64,000 nt of DNA from Streptomyces sp. AM 2-1-1 (GCF_029167645.1 NZ_CP119147.1:4606501-4670500); one strand, 5' to 3'. Positions 1 to 8,336 are shown, counted from the first letter of the stretch. Notes: a model not told the origin generated them from the letters alone. Numbers and translations are program-made.

Positions 1-257
1 AGGCGCTCCCCGTCCCAGGCGCGCTCGATCATGTTCAGGATGACGATGTCGGCGCCGAAGGCCGCCATCAACTCCGCGTTGTGCACCCCGTCGTCGCCGG
101 GGCGGGCCACCAGCGCGGCCCGGTCCGCGAACACCTCGGCGACCATCGTCCGCCCTTCCGCCGCCGCCACCGAAGCGGTCAGCTCCCGGCCCCGCAGGGC
201 GGCGAGAGCCGCACGGTCGAGATCGAGGATGCGGGGCGTCCCGGAAGGAGAGGTCAT
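1..257 (-). CDS. Partial gene, N-terminal 85 residues, unrecognised
   Basis: Only the N-terminus lies in the window; the gene runs off the left edge. ATG at 257-255 is preceded on the minus strand by a weak purine stretch. The product begins MTSPSGTPRILDLDRAAL and continues with alternating hydrophobic strands and helices (GADIVILNM near residue 72), which is compatible with the start of an alpha/beta barrel. It follows the PTS IIC gene on the same strand after a strong hairpin, so it may be a PTS-associated sugar or PEP-handling enzyme (a PEP-mutase-like barrel is one option). I do not recognise the family with confidence. Confidence 0.55.
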   Translation of the reverse strand, partial: MTSPSGTPRILDLDRAALAALRGRELTASVAAAEGRTMVAEVFADRAALVARPGDDGVHNAELMAAFGADIVILNMIERAWDGER

Positions 258-328
258 GGGACGAGCCTAGGTGCAAAGCGGACAAAAGGCGTGTCGGGTG
301 CGAGGGAGGAGGGGCGCGGAGGAGAGCG

Positions 329-370
329 CCCGGGAGCCCCCGGACCCGGCACGGTCCGGGGGCTCCCGGG
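329..370. terminator. Strong inverted repeat downstream of PTS IIC gene
   Basis: An 18-bp perfect stem (329-346 with 353-370) has a 6-nt loop and lies 15 bp beyond the IIC stop codon. There is no U-tract, which is normal for Streptomyces terminators. It separates the IIC gene from the partial gene downstream. Confidence 0.8.
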
Positions 371-384
371 AGGGCGGGGCGCCA

Positions 385-1644
385 CTACTTCGTCATGTCC
401 CGCTCGATGGCCTTCTCCACCTCCTCGGGCTCCCGCCCGGGCGTCTGGAGATTGAACTTGGTGATCGCGAACCGGAAGACCACGTAGTAGATCACCGCGA
501 AACAGAGTCCGATCGGGATGAGCAGCCATGGCTTCGTATCCAGATGCCAGTTGACGACGAGGTCGATCAGACCGGCCGAGAAACTGAAGCCCGCATGCAC
601 CCCGAGCGCCCAGGTGACGCCCATCGACACACCGGTCAGGATCGCGTGGACGCCGTACAGCAGCGGCGCGACGAACATGAACGAGAACTCCAGCGGCTCC
701 GTCACACCCGTCACGAACGAGGTGAGGGCGACCGACAGCATCAGCCCCGACACCTCCTTGCGCCGCTCCGGCCGCGCGGTGTGCGCGATGGCCAGCGCCG
801 CCGCCGGCAGACCGAACATCATGATCGGGAAGAAGCCCGAGGTGAACTGGCCCGCCGACGGGTCCTCCGCGAAGAAGCGCGAGATGTCGCCCTGGACCGT
901 GTGGCCGTCGGGGTCCGTGAAGTCGCCGGCCTGGAACCAGAAGAAGGTGTTCAGGAACTGGTGCATGCCGATCGGGATCAGCAAGCGGTTGGCGAAACCG
1001 AAGATGGCCGCACCCCACGCGCCGAGATCGATCAGCTGCTTGGCGAACCAGGTCAGCGCGTCACCGACCGGCTGCCACAGCAGACCGAAGATCACACCGA
1101 GGATGACGCAGAGGAACGCCATCAGGATCGGCACCAGCCGGCGTCCGTTGAAGAACCCCAGCCAGTCCACCAGCTTCGTGCGGTGGTACCGCTGCCAGAC
1201 CACCGCGGTGAGCAGGCCGATGAGGATGCCGCCGAGCACGCCCGGGTTCTGCGGAACGCCGTCCGGCGTCGCCTCCGTGATCGTGTCGTCCACCGGGAAG
1301 GCCGCCAGCACCCCCCGGTACACCAGGAAGCCGACCACCGCCGCCAACGCGGTCGAACCGTCCGCCTTCCTCGCGAAACCGATCGCCACACCGATGCAGA
1401 AGAGCAGCGGCAGGCCGACCGTACCGTCCAGGATCGCGTTGCCGCCGTTGAGCAGGACCTTGGAGACCTTGTTCCAGAAGTCCCCGTGCAGGTACGAGTC
1501 GAGCAGGTTGCCGAGGCTGACCAGAAGCCCTGCCGCAGGAAGCACGGCCACCGGAAGCTGGAGGCTCCGGCCGATCTTCTGCAGGCCCGAAACCGGACCG
1601 TTCCACCACTTTGGCTGCGGAACCGCAGCCGCGGTCGTACTCAT
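385..1644 (-). CDS. PTS transporter subunit EIIC, N-acetylglucosamine/glucose family
   Basis: Membrane channel subunit of a phosphotransferase system; it imports a sugar as its phosphate, using phosphate passed from the EIIB protein encoded divergently. The 419-aa product is strongly hydrophobic with about ten membrane segments and carries family hallmarks such as GMHQFLNTFFWFQAGDF (around 235-250) and the conserved sugar-binding stretch TGVTEPLEFSFMFVAP (around 315-330). The start at 1644 is chosen because GGGAGG lies 6 nt upstream; an ATG at 1650 would lose that spacing. In S. coelicolor the region next to rph holds nagF-nagE1-nagE2; here only one IIC gene is present and I cannot say whether it matches nagE1 or nagE2. 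GlcNAc specificity is inferred from context and family. Confidence 0.88.
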   Translation of the reverse strand: MSTTAAAVPQPKWWNGPVSGLQKIGRSLQLPVAVLPAAGLLVSLGNLLDSYLHGDFWNKVSKVLLNGGNAILDGTVGLPLLFCIGVAIGFARKADGSTALAAVVGFLVYRGVLAAFPVDDTITEATPDGVPQNPGVLGGILIGLLTAVVWQRYHRTKLVDWLGFFNGRRLVPILMAFLCVILGVIFGLLWQPVGDALTWFAKQLIDLGAWGAAIFGFANRLLIPIGMHQFLNTFFWFQAGDFTDPDGHTVQGDISRFFAEDPSAGQFTSGFFPIMMFGLPAAALAIAHTARPERRKEVSGLMLSVALTSFVTGVTEPLEFSFMFVAPLLYGVHAILTGVSMGVTWALGVHAGFSFSAGLIDLVVNWHLDTKPWLLIPIGLCFAVIYYVVFRFAITKFNLQTPGREPEEVEKAIERDMTK

Positions 1645-1786
1645 CGGCATCCTCCCGGAACACGTCACGTGCGGCGGACGTCGCACCCGGCTCGGGCCAG
1701 TCACGACGGACGGTCGGAGCCCTCCCCGCAAGGCAGAGCGCCGGTGATCGTCATCTTTGGGGATGGTCCTACCGGGCGCCCGCGAA

Positions 1787-1797
1787 GTTGGGCCAAC
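1787..1797. promoter_or_regulatory. Small perfect inverted repeat in PTS divergent promoter region
   Basis: GTTGG-G-CCAAC is an 11-bp palindrome about 63 bp before the EIIB start, in the 215-bp region between the divergent IIC and IIB genes. It does not match the DasR consensus (ACTGGTCTAGACCACT). An operator role is only a suggestion. Confidence 0.25.
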
Positions 1798-1859
1798 CGT
1801 GCGTTAGCGTGACAAGGCGGACCCGCGGTGGGTCCGCACGCTGCGACAGGGAGAACGAC

Positions 1860-2093
1860 ATGGCCAGCAAGGCTGAGAAGATCGTCGCCGGGCTCGGCGG
1901 GATCGAGAACATCGACGAGGTCGAAGGCTGCATCACCCGCCTCCGCACCGAGGTCCACGACCCCAGCAAGGTCGACGAGGCCGCCCTCAAAGCCGCCGGA
2001 GCCCACGGCGTCGTGAAGATGGGCACCGCGATCCAGGTCGTCATCGGCACCGACGCCGACCCCATCGCCGCCGACATCGAAGACATGATGTGA
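1860..2093 (+). CDS. nagF: PTS EIIB domain protein, GlcNAc type
   Basis: Soluble 77-aa EIIB protein; it accepts phosphate on a cysteine from EIIA and gives it to the incoming sugar at EIIC. The active site is visible as EGCITRLRTEV (Cys at about residue 23), and the glucose-family signature GAHGVVKMG follows. Start ATG at 1860 has AGGGAGA 6-9 nt upstream. The free-standing IIB beside rph matches the position of nagF in S. coelicolor, which supports GlcNAc as the substrate. The gene is followed by a hairpin at 2143-2180 and faces away from the IIC gene. Confidence 0.88.
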   Translation: MASKAEKIVAGLGGIENIDEVEGCITRLRTEVHDPSKVDEAALKAAGAHGVVKMGTAIQVVIGTDADPIAADIEDMM

Positions 2094-2142
2094 CGGTGCC
2101 GGCGCCGTGACCGGCTGACAGCATCCCTGTCACCCCGCGCGC

Positions 2143-2180
2143 CCGCCGGGTGCCGGCCCCTTCGGGCCCGCACCCGGCGG
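2143..2180. terminator. Hairpin after EIIB gene
   Basis: An 11-bp stem (2143-2153 with 2170-2180) with a nested GGCCC/GGGCC inner pairing lies 50 bp after the EIIB stop. The remaining 180 bp up to rph show no other gene. Confidence 0.6.
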
Positions 2181-2359
2181 CCCGCCCCGGCCCCCGGGAA
2201 CCCCACCGGCCTCCCGGCGGCCCTTGGCCCCGCGTCCTCCGGGCCTCCTCCTCCCGCCCCGAGGCCCGCACCGCCCGTACGCCACGCCGCGACCGCACCC
2301 GAACGGCGCCGCACCGCACCCGAACGGACCCGGCCCCGCCAGCGGATAAAGTCGACGCC

Positions 2360-3097
2360 ATGTCTCGTATCGACGGCCGCACCCCCGACCAGCTCCGCCC
2401 CGTCACCATCGAACGGGGATGGAGCAAGCACGCCGAAGGCTCCGTACTCGTCTCCTTCGGCGACACCAAAGTCCTCTGCACCGCCTCCGTCACCGAAGGC
2501 GTACCGCGCTGGCGCAAGGGCAGCGGCGAAGGCTGGGTCACCGCCGAGTACTCCATGCTCCCCCGCGCCACCAACACCCGCGGCGACCGCGAATCCGTCC
2601 GCGGCAAGATCGGCGGACGCACCCACGAGATCAGCCGGCTGATCGGCCGCTCGCTGCGCGCCGTCATCGACTACAAGGCCCTCGGCGAAACCACCATCGT
2701 CCTCGACTGCGACGTCCTCCAGGCCGACGGAGGCACCCGCACCGCCGCCATCACCGGCGCCTACGTCGCCCTCGCCGACGCCATCACCTGGGCCCAGGGC
2801 AAGAAGATCGTCAAGGCCGGCCGCAAGCCCCTCACCGGCACCGTCTCCGCGGTCAGCGTCGGCATCGTCGACGGCACCCCCCTCCTCGACCTCCGCTACG
2901 AAGAGGACGTCCGCGCCGAGACCGACATGAACGTCGTCTGCACCGGCGACGGCCGCTTCATCGAAGTCCAGGGCACCGCCGAAGCCGCGCCCTTCGACCG
3001 CGAGGAACTCAACGCCCTCCTCGATCTCGCCACCGCCGGCTGCGTCGATCTCGCCGCCTTCCAGAACGACGCGCTCGCCCGCGCCCTCGGCGCGTAA
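2360..3097 (+). CDS. rph: Ribonuclease PH
   Basis: Phosphorolytic 3'-5' exoribonuclease that trims tRNA 3' ends, releasing nucleoside diphosphates. The 245-aa product is full length and begins [15 protein letters not shown], with the RNase PH signature regions [25 protein letters not shown] and [18 protein letters not shown]. The conserved C-terminal [11 protein letters not shown] is intact. Start ATG 2360 is the first in-frame start that matches the family N-terminus. It is followed by a perfect hairpin at 3159-3188 and precedes rdgB, a pairing common in actinobacteria. Confidence 0.97.
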   Translation: MSRIDGRTPDQLRPVTIERGWSKHAEGSVLVSFGDTKVLCTASVTEGVPRWRKGSGEGWVTAEYSMLPRATNTRGDRESVRGKIGGRTHEISRLIGRSLRAVIDYKALGETTIVLDCDVLQADGGTRTAAITGAYVALADAITWAQGKKIVKAGRKPLTGTVSAVSVGIVDGTPLLDLRYEEDVRAETDMNVVCTGDGRFIEVQGTAEAAPFDREELNALLDLATAGCVDLAAFQNDALARALGA

Positions 3098-3158
3098 CAA
3101 CTGCCTTCCCCCGGGTAAAGAAGCAACCAAGTACGCACCGCGGAGCGTCGTCACACGT

Positions 3159-3188
3159 ACGGGCGCACGGGTCGAACCGTGCGCCCGT
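3159..3188. terminator. Terminator after rph
   Basis: A perfect 12-bp stem, ACGGGCGCACGG (3159-3170) with its complement at 3177-3188 and loop GTCGAA, lies 61 bp after the rph stop. A short direct repeat of GTCCATGTGACG follows at about 3187 and 3203. Confidence 0.75.
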
Positions 3189-3235
3189 CCATGTGACGAA
3201 CCGTCCATGTGACGCCCCCCGGGAGGGACCGCACC

Positions 3236-3628
3236 ATGGCTCTGCGCCACCGCCACCACCGCACCGCACTCGCCGTCACCGCCGTAGCACTCACCCTGAG
3301 CGCGGCAGTCGGATGTGGCGCCGTCGACAAGGCCCTCGACTGCGTCCGCACCGCCGACGCCATCGCCACCAGCGTCGGCAACCTCCAGCAGGCCGTCTCC
3401 AACGCCTCCGGCGACGTGACCCAGGCCTCCGAGTCCCTCGACCAGATCGACCAGGAACTCGGCAACCTCCAGGACACCACCGACAACGCCGACCTCGGCA
3501 AGGCCGTCGACGACCTGCGGGCCGGAGTCACCCAGGTCCGCGCCTCCATCGAAGCGGGCGACGCCACCCCCGACCTCAGCCCGGTCACCGAGGCCGCCGG
3601 AGAGATCGGCAAGGTCTGCTCACCCTGA
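3236..3628 (+). CDS. Small secreted lipoprotein-like protein, helical
   Basis: The 130-aa product has a basic N-terminus (MALRHRHHR), a hydrophobic stretch, and a probable lipobox ending AAVGC with Cys at about residue 27. The mature part is predicted mainly helical, with polar repeats (NLQQAVSNASGDV, SLDQIDQELGNLQDT) like a short coiled coil. The SD GGGAGGGA lies about 7 nt before ATG 3236. No enzymatic motif is visible. It sits between rph and rdgB, a position shared by similar small proteins in other streptomycetes; its function is unknown. Confidence 0.8.
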   Translation: MALRHRHHRTALAVTAVALTLSAAVGCGAVDKALDCVRTADAIATSVGNLQQAVSNASGDVTQASESLDQIDQELGNLQDTTDNADLGKAVDDLRAGVTQVRASIEAGDATPDLSPVTEAAGEIGKVCSP

Positions 3629-3670
3629 GCCGAAGACCGTCCCCCGACGGACAGGGGCGACAATCGATCC

Positions 3671-4273
3671 ATGACCCGCCTGATCCTCGCCACCCGCAAC
3701 GCCGGGAAAATCACCGAACTCCACGCGATCCTCGCCGACGCCGGCCTCAGCCACGAACTCGTCGGCGCGGACGCGTACCCCGAGATCCCCGACGTCAGGG
3801 AAACCGGCGTCACCTTCGCCGAGAACGCCCTCCTGAAGGCCCACGCCCTCGCGCAGGCCACCGGCCACCCGGCCATCGCCGACGACTCGGGCCTCTGCGT
3901 CGACGTCCTCGGCGGCGCCCCCGGCATCTTCTCCGCCCGCTGGGCCGGAAAGCACGGTGACGACCGGGCCAACCTCGACCTGCTCCTCGCCCAGCTCGGC
4001 GACATCGACGCCCCGCACCGCGCCGCCCACTTCGCCTGCGCCGCCGCCCTCGCCCTCCCGGACGGTACGGAACGCGTCGTCGAAGGCCGCATGCCCGGCA
4101 CGCTGCGCTTCGCGCCCGCGGGCACCCACGGTTTCGGCTACGACCCGATCCTCCAGCCCGACGGTGAGACCCGTACCTGCGCGGAACTCACCCCGGCGGA
4201 GAAGAACGCCATCAGCCACCGCGGCAAGGCGTTCCGGGCGCTGGCACCGGTGGTGCGGGAGTTGGTGGGCTGA
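3671..4273 (+). CDS. rdgB: RdgB/HAM1 family non-canonical purine NTP pyrophosphatase
   Basis: Hydrolyses dITP, XTP and other deaminated purine NTPs to monophosphates, keeping them out of DNA and RNA. The 200-aa product shows the family hallmarks: LATRNAGKITEL at the N-terminus (substrate loop), FAENALLKA, ADDSGLCVDVLGGAPGIFSAR (metal and base binding), and FGYDPIL and SHRGKAFRAL near the C-terminus. Start ATG 3671 gives the standard N-terminus. It is followed by tRNA-Leu on the opposite strand. Confidence 0.97.
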   Translation: MTRLILATRNAGKITELHAILADAGLSHELVGADAYPEIPDVRETGVTFAENALLKAHALAQATGHPAIADDSGLCVDVLGGAPGIFSARWAGKHGDDRANLDLLLAQLGDIDAPHRAAHFACAAALALPDGTERVVEGRMPGTLRFAPAGTHGFGYDPILQPDGETRTCAELTPAEKNAISHRGKAFRALAPVVRELVG

Positions 4274-4356
4274 GACCGGACGATGCCCGGCCGCCCTGGA
4301 ACACCGAAGGCCCGACCGGCTGCGATCACCGGTCGAGCCTTGGATTCGTAAGTCAG

Positions 4357-4440
4357 TGCGGCCGATGGGATTCGAACCCACACGAGATTTCTCTCACTGG
4401 CATCTAAAACCAGGTCGTCTTCCAGTTCCGACACGGCCGC
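4357..4440 (-). tRNA. tRNA-Leu (anticodon UAG)
   Basis: The minus strand folds as a class II tRNA: acceptor stem GCGGCCG/CGGCCGC, a long variable arm typical of Leu (GTGAGAGAAATCTCGT region), T-loop GGTTCGAATCC, and anticodon stem CTGGT/GCCAG around loop TTTAGAT. This gives anticodon TAG, which reads the rare codon CUA. The CCA end is not encoded. The gene is intact. Confidence 0.95.
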
Positions 4441-4795
4441 TCGCGAAGGACATGGTAACCACAGGCCGACTGGGGGTACAGTGCTGCCGATGTGCCGACG
4501 GTTGCTGCCGGTTCTCCCGCGGCACCATGCGGCGGTCGGCGCATGGAGGGTCGGGCGGAGAGGGCGCGGATTCTCTGCCCGGTTGTCCAGCCGGTCCCCA
4601 CTGAGGTGACCGATGAGAAGGGTGATCCGCCGTTCTCGGGCGGAGACGGGGTGTCCCGTCCGGAACGCGGCGCGATGCGGAACGGTCCGTACCACTTCGG
4701 CGGGTGCCGTGCAGCGGTACGGACCGGTCAGTGGGGGGAACGGGGCGCGGGGAGCCGAGGCGGCCGCAGAGGCGGGGAGACCGGGACCCGAGGTG
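4441..4795. other. Intergenic region without a recognised gene
   Basis: This 355-bp stretch between tRNA-Leu and the convergent-side transporter gene contains short open frames on both strands, but none has a convincing SD or a recognisable product. A GGTACAGTG stretch at about 4475 could be a -10-like element. Otherwise I see nothing specific. Confidence 0.5.
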
Positions 4796-6292
4796 TCAGA
4801 ACTTCGGGTCCGGGCTCTGCGCGTGGACCAGTTCCGCCGCTTCCTCCGGTGTCTCCACCGAGGGCGGGGAGCCGTCGAGCGGCTTCTGGGCGGTCTCCTT
4901 CATGCAGGCCACGGAGATCACGCCGACCAGTGCGGCGGCCATCGCGTAGTACGCCGGCATCAGGTTCGTACCGCTCCAGCTGATCAGGGCGGTGATGACC
5001 AGCGGGGTCGTGCCGCCGAAGATCGACGCGGAGAGGTTGTAGCCGACGGAGAGGGAGCCGTACCGGACGTTCGTGGGGAAGAGCGCCGGGAGGGCGGCGG
5101 ACATGGTGCCGAGCATGCAGACCAGGGAGAGGCCCAGCATCAGCATGCCGGCGACGATGGCCGGGATGCTGCCCTGCCGGATCAGCAGGAACGACGGCAG
5201 CGAGAGCACCAGGAAGCCGAGCATGCCCGCCATCAGCAGCGGCTTGCGGCCGAAGCGGTCGGAGAGCTTGCCGACCTGGCTGATGATCAGCATGAGGAAG
5301 ACCATCACCACCAGCAGGATCAGCAGCCCGTGGGTCTCGCTGTAGCCGAGCTCGTCGGAGAGGTACGTCGGCATGTACGAGAGCAGCATGTAGTCGGCGA
5401 TGTTGTACGCGCCGACCAGGCAGATGCAGAGGATCAGCGTCGGCCAGTAGGTGCGGAAGATCTTGGCGAGGTCGCCCTTGGTGGTGGTCTCGACTCCGTC
5501 GGCCGCTTCCGGGGCGAGGGCGGTGGCCCCCTCCAGCTTCTGGAAGGCGGGGGTCTCGTCGAGGCGCAGCCGGAGGTAGAGGCCGACCAGTCCGAGGGGG
5601 CCGGCGACGAGGAAGGGGATGCGCCAGCCCCAGCTCTCCATCTGGCCGGTGTCGAGGAGCGCGTAGAGCGCGGTGACGAGGCCGGCGGCGCCGACGTATC
5701 CGGCCAGGGTGCCGAACTCCAGGAAGCTGCCGAAGAAGCCGCGGCGCTTGTCGGGCGCGTACTCGGCGATGAAGGTGGAGGCGCCGCCGTACTCGCCGCC
5801 GGTGGAGAAGCCCTGGAGCATGCGGAAGAAGATCAGCAGGCCGGGTGCCCACATGCCGATCGTGTCGTGCGAGGGGATGAGGCCGATGGCGAAGGTGCCG
5901 ACCGCCATCATGATCATCGTGAGGGCGAGGATCTTCTTGCGGCCGATCCGGTCGCCCATCGGGCCGAAGAACATGCCTCCGAGCGGCCGGACGAGGAAGG
6001 CGACGGCGAAGGTGGCGAAGGAGGAGAGCAGCTGGGTGGTGTCGTTCCCGGACGGGAAGAAGACGTGTCCGAGGGTGACGGCGAGGTAGGAGTAGATCCC
6101 GAAGTCGAACCACTCCATGGCGTTGCCGAGGGAGGCCGCCTTCACCGCGCGCTTGACGGCTCGGTCGTCGGTGACGGTGATGTCGGTGCGGCGGAGTCTT
6201 GGGTTCTGACGTTTGCGGATCGCCCGGAAGAGCGTGGGGTGGCGCTTGACCGCGTCGGGGTCGGCCGCCCGGTGGGGGTCGGTGGCCGCCAT
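4796..6292 (-). CDS. MHS-family MFS transporter (ProP-like proline/betaine or organic acid symporter)
   Basis: Proton-coupled uptake permease of the metabolite:H+ symporter family. The 498-aa product has about twelve membrane segments. MHS hallmarks are GNAMEWFDFGIYSYLA at the first helix, RPLGGMFFGPMGDRIGRKK (loop 2-3 signature), and FSTGGEYGGASTFIAEYAP. ATG 6292 is chosen because GAGGAAAGGA precedes it at proper spacing, although the frame stays open further upstream. The substrate cannot be read from sequence; proline/betaine, citrate or alpha-ketoglutarate are all possible. The gene is monocistronic between tRNA-Leu and bcp. Confidence 0.9.
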   Translation of the reverse strand: MAATDPHRAADPDAVKRHPTLFRAIRKRQNPRLRRTDITVTDDRAVKRAVKAASLGNAMEWFDFGIYSYLAVTLGHVFFPSGNDTTQLLSSFATFAVAFLVRPLGGMFFGPMGDRIGRKKILALTMIMMAVGTFAIGLIPSHDTIGMWAPGLLIFFRMLQGFSTGGEYGGASTFIAEYAPDKRRGFFGSFLEFGTLAGYVGAAGLVTALYALLDTGQMESWGWRIPFLVAGPLGLVGLYLRLRLDETPAFQKLEGATALAPEAADGVETTTKGDLAKIFRTYWPTLILCICLVGAYNIADYMLLSYMPTYLSDELGYSETHGLLILLVVMVFLMLIISQVGKLSDRFGRKPLLMAGMLGFLVLSLPSFLLIRQGSIPAIVAGMLMLGLSLVCMLGTMSAALPALFPTNVRYGSLSVGYNLSASIFGGTTPLVITALISWSGTNLMPAYYAMAAALVGVISVACMKETAQKPLDGSPPSVETPEEAAELVHAQSPDPKF

Positions 6293-6443
6293 GGCCGGGT
6301 CCTTTCCTCGGGGATGGTTCCAGAGAAGGGCTTCTGTGCGGTCATGGCGGTCGCAAACCGGATGGGGGGCGTTTGCGAGGTCCCTCACAACATCGTGACA
6401 GGTTCCTGCTGTTTCCTGCGGATAGCGGTGGCCCCGGCCGCCG

Positions 6444-6911
6444 TCAGATCCCGAGGTCCTTGATGATCTTCGCGACGTGGCCGGTCGCGCGGACGTTGTA
6501 GAGGGCGTGTTCGATGGCGCCCTCTTCGTCGACGACGAAGGTCGACCGGATGACCCCCTTCACCGTTTTGCCGTAGTTCTGCTTCTCGCCGTAGGCGCCG
6601 TAGGCGGCGAGGACCTCCTTGGACGGGTCGCCGACCAGGGTGACCTTGAGGTTCTCCTCCTCGCGGAACTTCGCGAGCCGCTCCGGCTTGTCGGGGGAGA
6701 CGCCGATGACGTCGTATCCGGCGCCCGCGAGCAGGTCCAGGTTGTCGGTGAAGTCGCACGCCTGCTTGGTGCAGCCGGGGGTAAGGGCCTTGGGGTAGAA
6801 GTAGACGATCACCTTGCGGCCCTTGTGGTCCGCGAGGGACACGTCCTTGCCGTCGGCATCCGGAAGGGTGAAGGCGGGGGCGGTGTCACCGGGCTGCAGG
6901 CGCTCGCTCAT
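6444..6911 (-). CDS. bcp: Thioredoxin-dependent thiol peroxidase (BCP/PrxQ)
   Basis: Peroxiredoxin that reduces hydrogen peroxide and organic peroxides using thioredoxin. The 155-aa product carries the PrxQ motif YFYPKALTPGCTKQACDF, with peroxidatic Cys at about 47 and resolving Cys at about 52. The later GVSPDKPERLAKFREE and RSTFVVDEEG segments also fit the family. Normal BCP length. It lies on the minus strand, divergent from the DUF3618 gene. Confidence 0.96.
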   Translation of the reverse strand: MSERLQPGDTAPAFTLPDADGKDVSLADHKGRKVIVYFYPKALTPGCTKQACDFTDNLDLLAGAGYDVIGVSPDKPERLAKFREEENLKVTLVGDPSKEVLAAYGAYGEKQNYGKTVKGVIRSTFVVDEEGAIEHALYNVRATGHVAKIIKDLGI

Positions 6912-7039
6912 GGTTCTCCTCGGGTGGCGCGTGGGGTGTACGCGACCGAGCGTAATAGGGGTGCCGCCGGGTGTGCGGGCGGTCGAGCTGACAGACTGTC
7001 GATGAAGGTTTACCGGACGACGACCACGGAGGCGGCGCA

Positions 7040-7375
7040 GTGTCGGATACGAGGACCCCTGCGCAGATCGAGGCGGACATCATCAGCAGGCGCAAGCAGC
7101 TGGCGGTGGTCCTCGACGAGATCGGGGTGCGGGTGCACCCGAAGACGATCATCGGTGACGCGAAGGCCATGGTCGCCGAGAAGGTGGACCGCACGGCGGG
7201 CCGCGCGTACGTGGCGGTGAACCGTTCGGTCTCGGACGTGAAGGCGCGGTTCGTGTCGCCGGACGGTTCGCCCCGGCTGGAGCGGGTGGTGCCGGTGGCG
7301 CTGCTCGCGGTCGGCGTGGTCGGTCTGCTGGCCGTGTCGACCCGGCGCGGCAAGAGCGGCCGGCGCCGGAGGTAG
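7040..7375 (+). CDS. DUF3618 family membrane-anchored protein
   Basis: The 111-aa product starts at GTG 7040 with GGAGGCGG upstream. It has the DUF3618 pattern: TPAQIEADIISRRKQLAVVLDEI near the N-terminus, then a helical region, one transmembrane segment (VVPVALLAVGVVGLLAV) and a basic C-terminal tail (RRGKSGRRRR). The family is common in actinobacteria and has no established biochemical role. It is probably an inner-membrane protein with its bulk in the cytoplasm. Confidence 0.88.
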   Translation: MSDTRTPAQIEADIISRRKQLAVVLDEIGVRVHPKTIIGDAKAMVAEKVDRTAGRAYVAVNRSVSDVKARFVSPDGSPRLERVVPVALLAVGVVGLLAVSTRRGKSGRRRR

Positions 7376-7515
7376 CCGGCGCGGCGGCCCCGGAGCGGGC
7401 CGCCCGGCCGCCTCGCCGCTCCGACGGCGCGGGGAGGATACGCGGCGCGGCGCGGAAGCGGGTCGACGTACCCCTACGACGTGCGGGCGGTGGCCCGGCG
7501 GGTAGGTTGCGGGGC

Positions 7516-7857
7516 GTGAGCGACAACACCCAGGACGACAAGCTGCCCATCCGCATGCTGCACGACCGTGTGCTGGTCCGGTCCGATTCGCCCGAGGGCG
7601 AGCGCCGGTCCGGCGGCGGCATCCTCATTCCGGCGACGGCGGCGGTGGGCCGCCGGCTGGCCTGGGCGAGGGTGGTGGCCGTGGGCCAGAACGTGCGGAC
7701 GGTCGAGCCCGGGGACCGGGTGCTGTACGACCCCGAGGACCGCGCCGAGGTCGAGGTGCGGAGCGTGGCGTACGTACTGATGCGGGAGCGCGATCTGCAC
7801 GCGGTGGCGGCCGACCGGTTCGAGGGCTCGGTCGATTCGACGGGGCTCTACCTGTAG
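7516..7857 (+). CDS. GroES-like co-chaperonin family protein
   Basis: The 113-aa product has a cpn10-type fold: LPIRMLHDRVLVRSD at the N-terminus, GGILIPATA, and ARVVAVGQNVRTVEPGDRVLYD. It differs from true GroES in its mobile loop and in a C-terminal extension (RFEGSVDSTGLYL), and no groEL lies nearby, so it is a paralogue of unknown partner. GTG 7516 was taken as start; a TTG at 7507 is also in frame and the SD is weak. It is followed by a perfect terminator at 7875-7908. Confidence 0.85.
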   Translation: MSDNTQDDKLPIRMLHDRVLVRSDSPEGERRSGGGILIPATAAVGRRLAWARVVAVGQNVRTVEPGDRVLYDPEDRAEVEVRSVAYVLMRERDLHAVAADRFEGSVDSTGLYL

Positions 7858-7874
7858 CCGCGTGGCGTGCGTCC

Positions 7875-7908
7875 GGGGAGCCCGGTGACGGTCGTCACCG
7901 GGCTCCCC
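7875..7908. terminator. Terminator after GroES-like gene
   Basis: A perfect 15-bp stem (7875-7889 with 7894-7908) with a 4-nt loop isolates the guanidine riboswitch transcript from the gene upstream. Confidence 0.85.
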
Positions 7909-7933
7909 GGCGTTTGTTGCTACGGTGGAACGA

Positions 7934-7973
7934 CCCGACGAGACGCGCCGTACCGGGCTGGCAAAGACGACGC
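7934..7973 (+). promoter_or_regulatory. Guanidine-III riboswitch (ykkC-III)
   Basis: The segment begins CCCGACGAGACGCGCCGTAC and ends GGCAAAGACGACGC. I compare it with the guanidine-III aptamer of Thermobifida fusca as I remember it (CCGGACGAGG..., ...GACAAGACGGCGC). The conserved GACGAG and AAGACG segments are kept, and the first helix is changed on both sides (CCCG pairing with CGGG instead of CCGG with CCGG), a compensatory change. One C-A mismatch remains in the second helix. It lies 42 nt before the Gdx start, with the SD GGAGG at 8003, so control is probably at translation: guanidinium binding should expose or free the ribosome site. Confidence 0.85.
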
Positions 7974-8015
7974 ATTCCGTGTTGTTCCGTGTGTCCGTCG
8001 TCGGAGGTGGCCGTC

Positions 8016-8336
8016 ATGGCCTGGGTTCTTCTCATCATCGCAGGACTGCTCGAAGTGGGCTGGTCGATCGGTATGAAGTACGCGGAGGGGTTCACCCGGC
8101 TGTGGCCGAGCGTGTTCACCGTCCTCGGGATCGTGGCCAGCATGCTGTTGCTGGCGCAGGCGGCGAGGACGCTGCCCATCGGTACGGCGTACGGCGTGTG
8201 GGTGGGGATCGGGGCCGCCGGCGCGGCGGTGCTCGGGATGGTGGTGCTCCACGAGCCGGTGACCGCCGCGCGGATCTTCTTCGTCTGCCTGTTGCTGGTC
8301 GCCGTGGTGGGGCTGAAGGCGACGTCGGGTCACTGA
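8016..8336 (+). CDS. gdx: SMR-family guanidinium exporter (Gdx/SugE type)
   Basis: Dual-topology small multidrug resistance protein of 106 aa with four membrane helices, predicted to export guanidinium in exchange for protons. It resembles E. coli Gdx/SugE throughout: IAGLLEVGWSIGMKY with the essential Glu13, LPIGTAYGVWVGIGAAGAA, and a C-terminal GLKATSGH. The start ATG 8016 follows GGAGG with 8-nt spacing. The guanidine-III riboswitch upstream makes the substrate assignment stronger than sequence alone. As a single SMR gene it is expected to form a homodimer. Confidence 0.93.
   Translation: MAWVLLIIAGLLEVGWSIGMKYAEGFTRLWPSVFTVLGIVASMLLLAQAARTLPIGTAYGVWVGIGAAGAAVLGMVVLHEPVTAARIFFVCLLLVAVVGLKATSGH

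Noticed and set aside
1650..1860. DasR (dre) site in the PTS divergent promoter
   Set aside because: The closest string, ATGGTCCTACCG near 1763, keeps too few consensus bases. The GTTGGGCCAAC palindrome was recorded instead without assigning a regulator.
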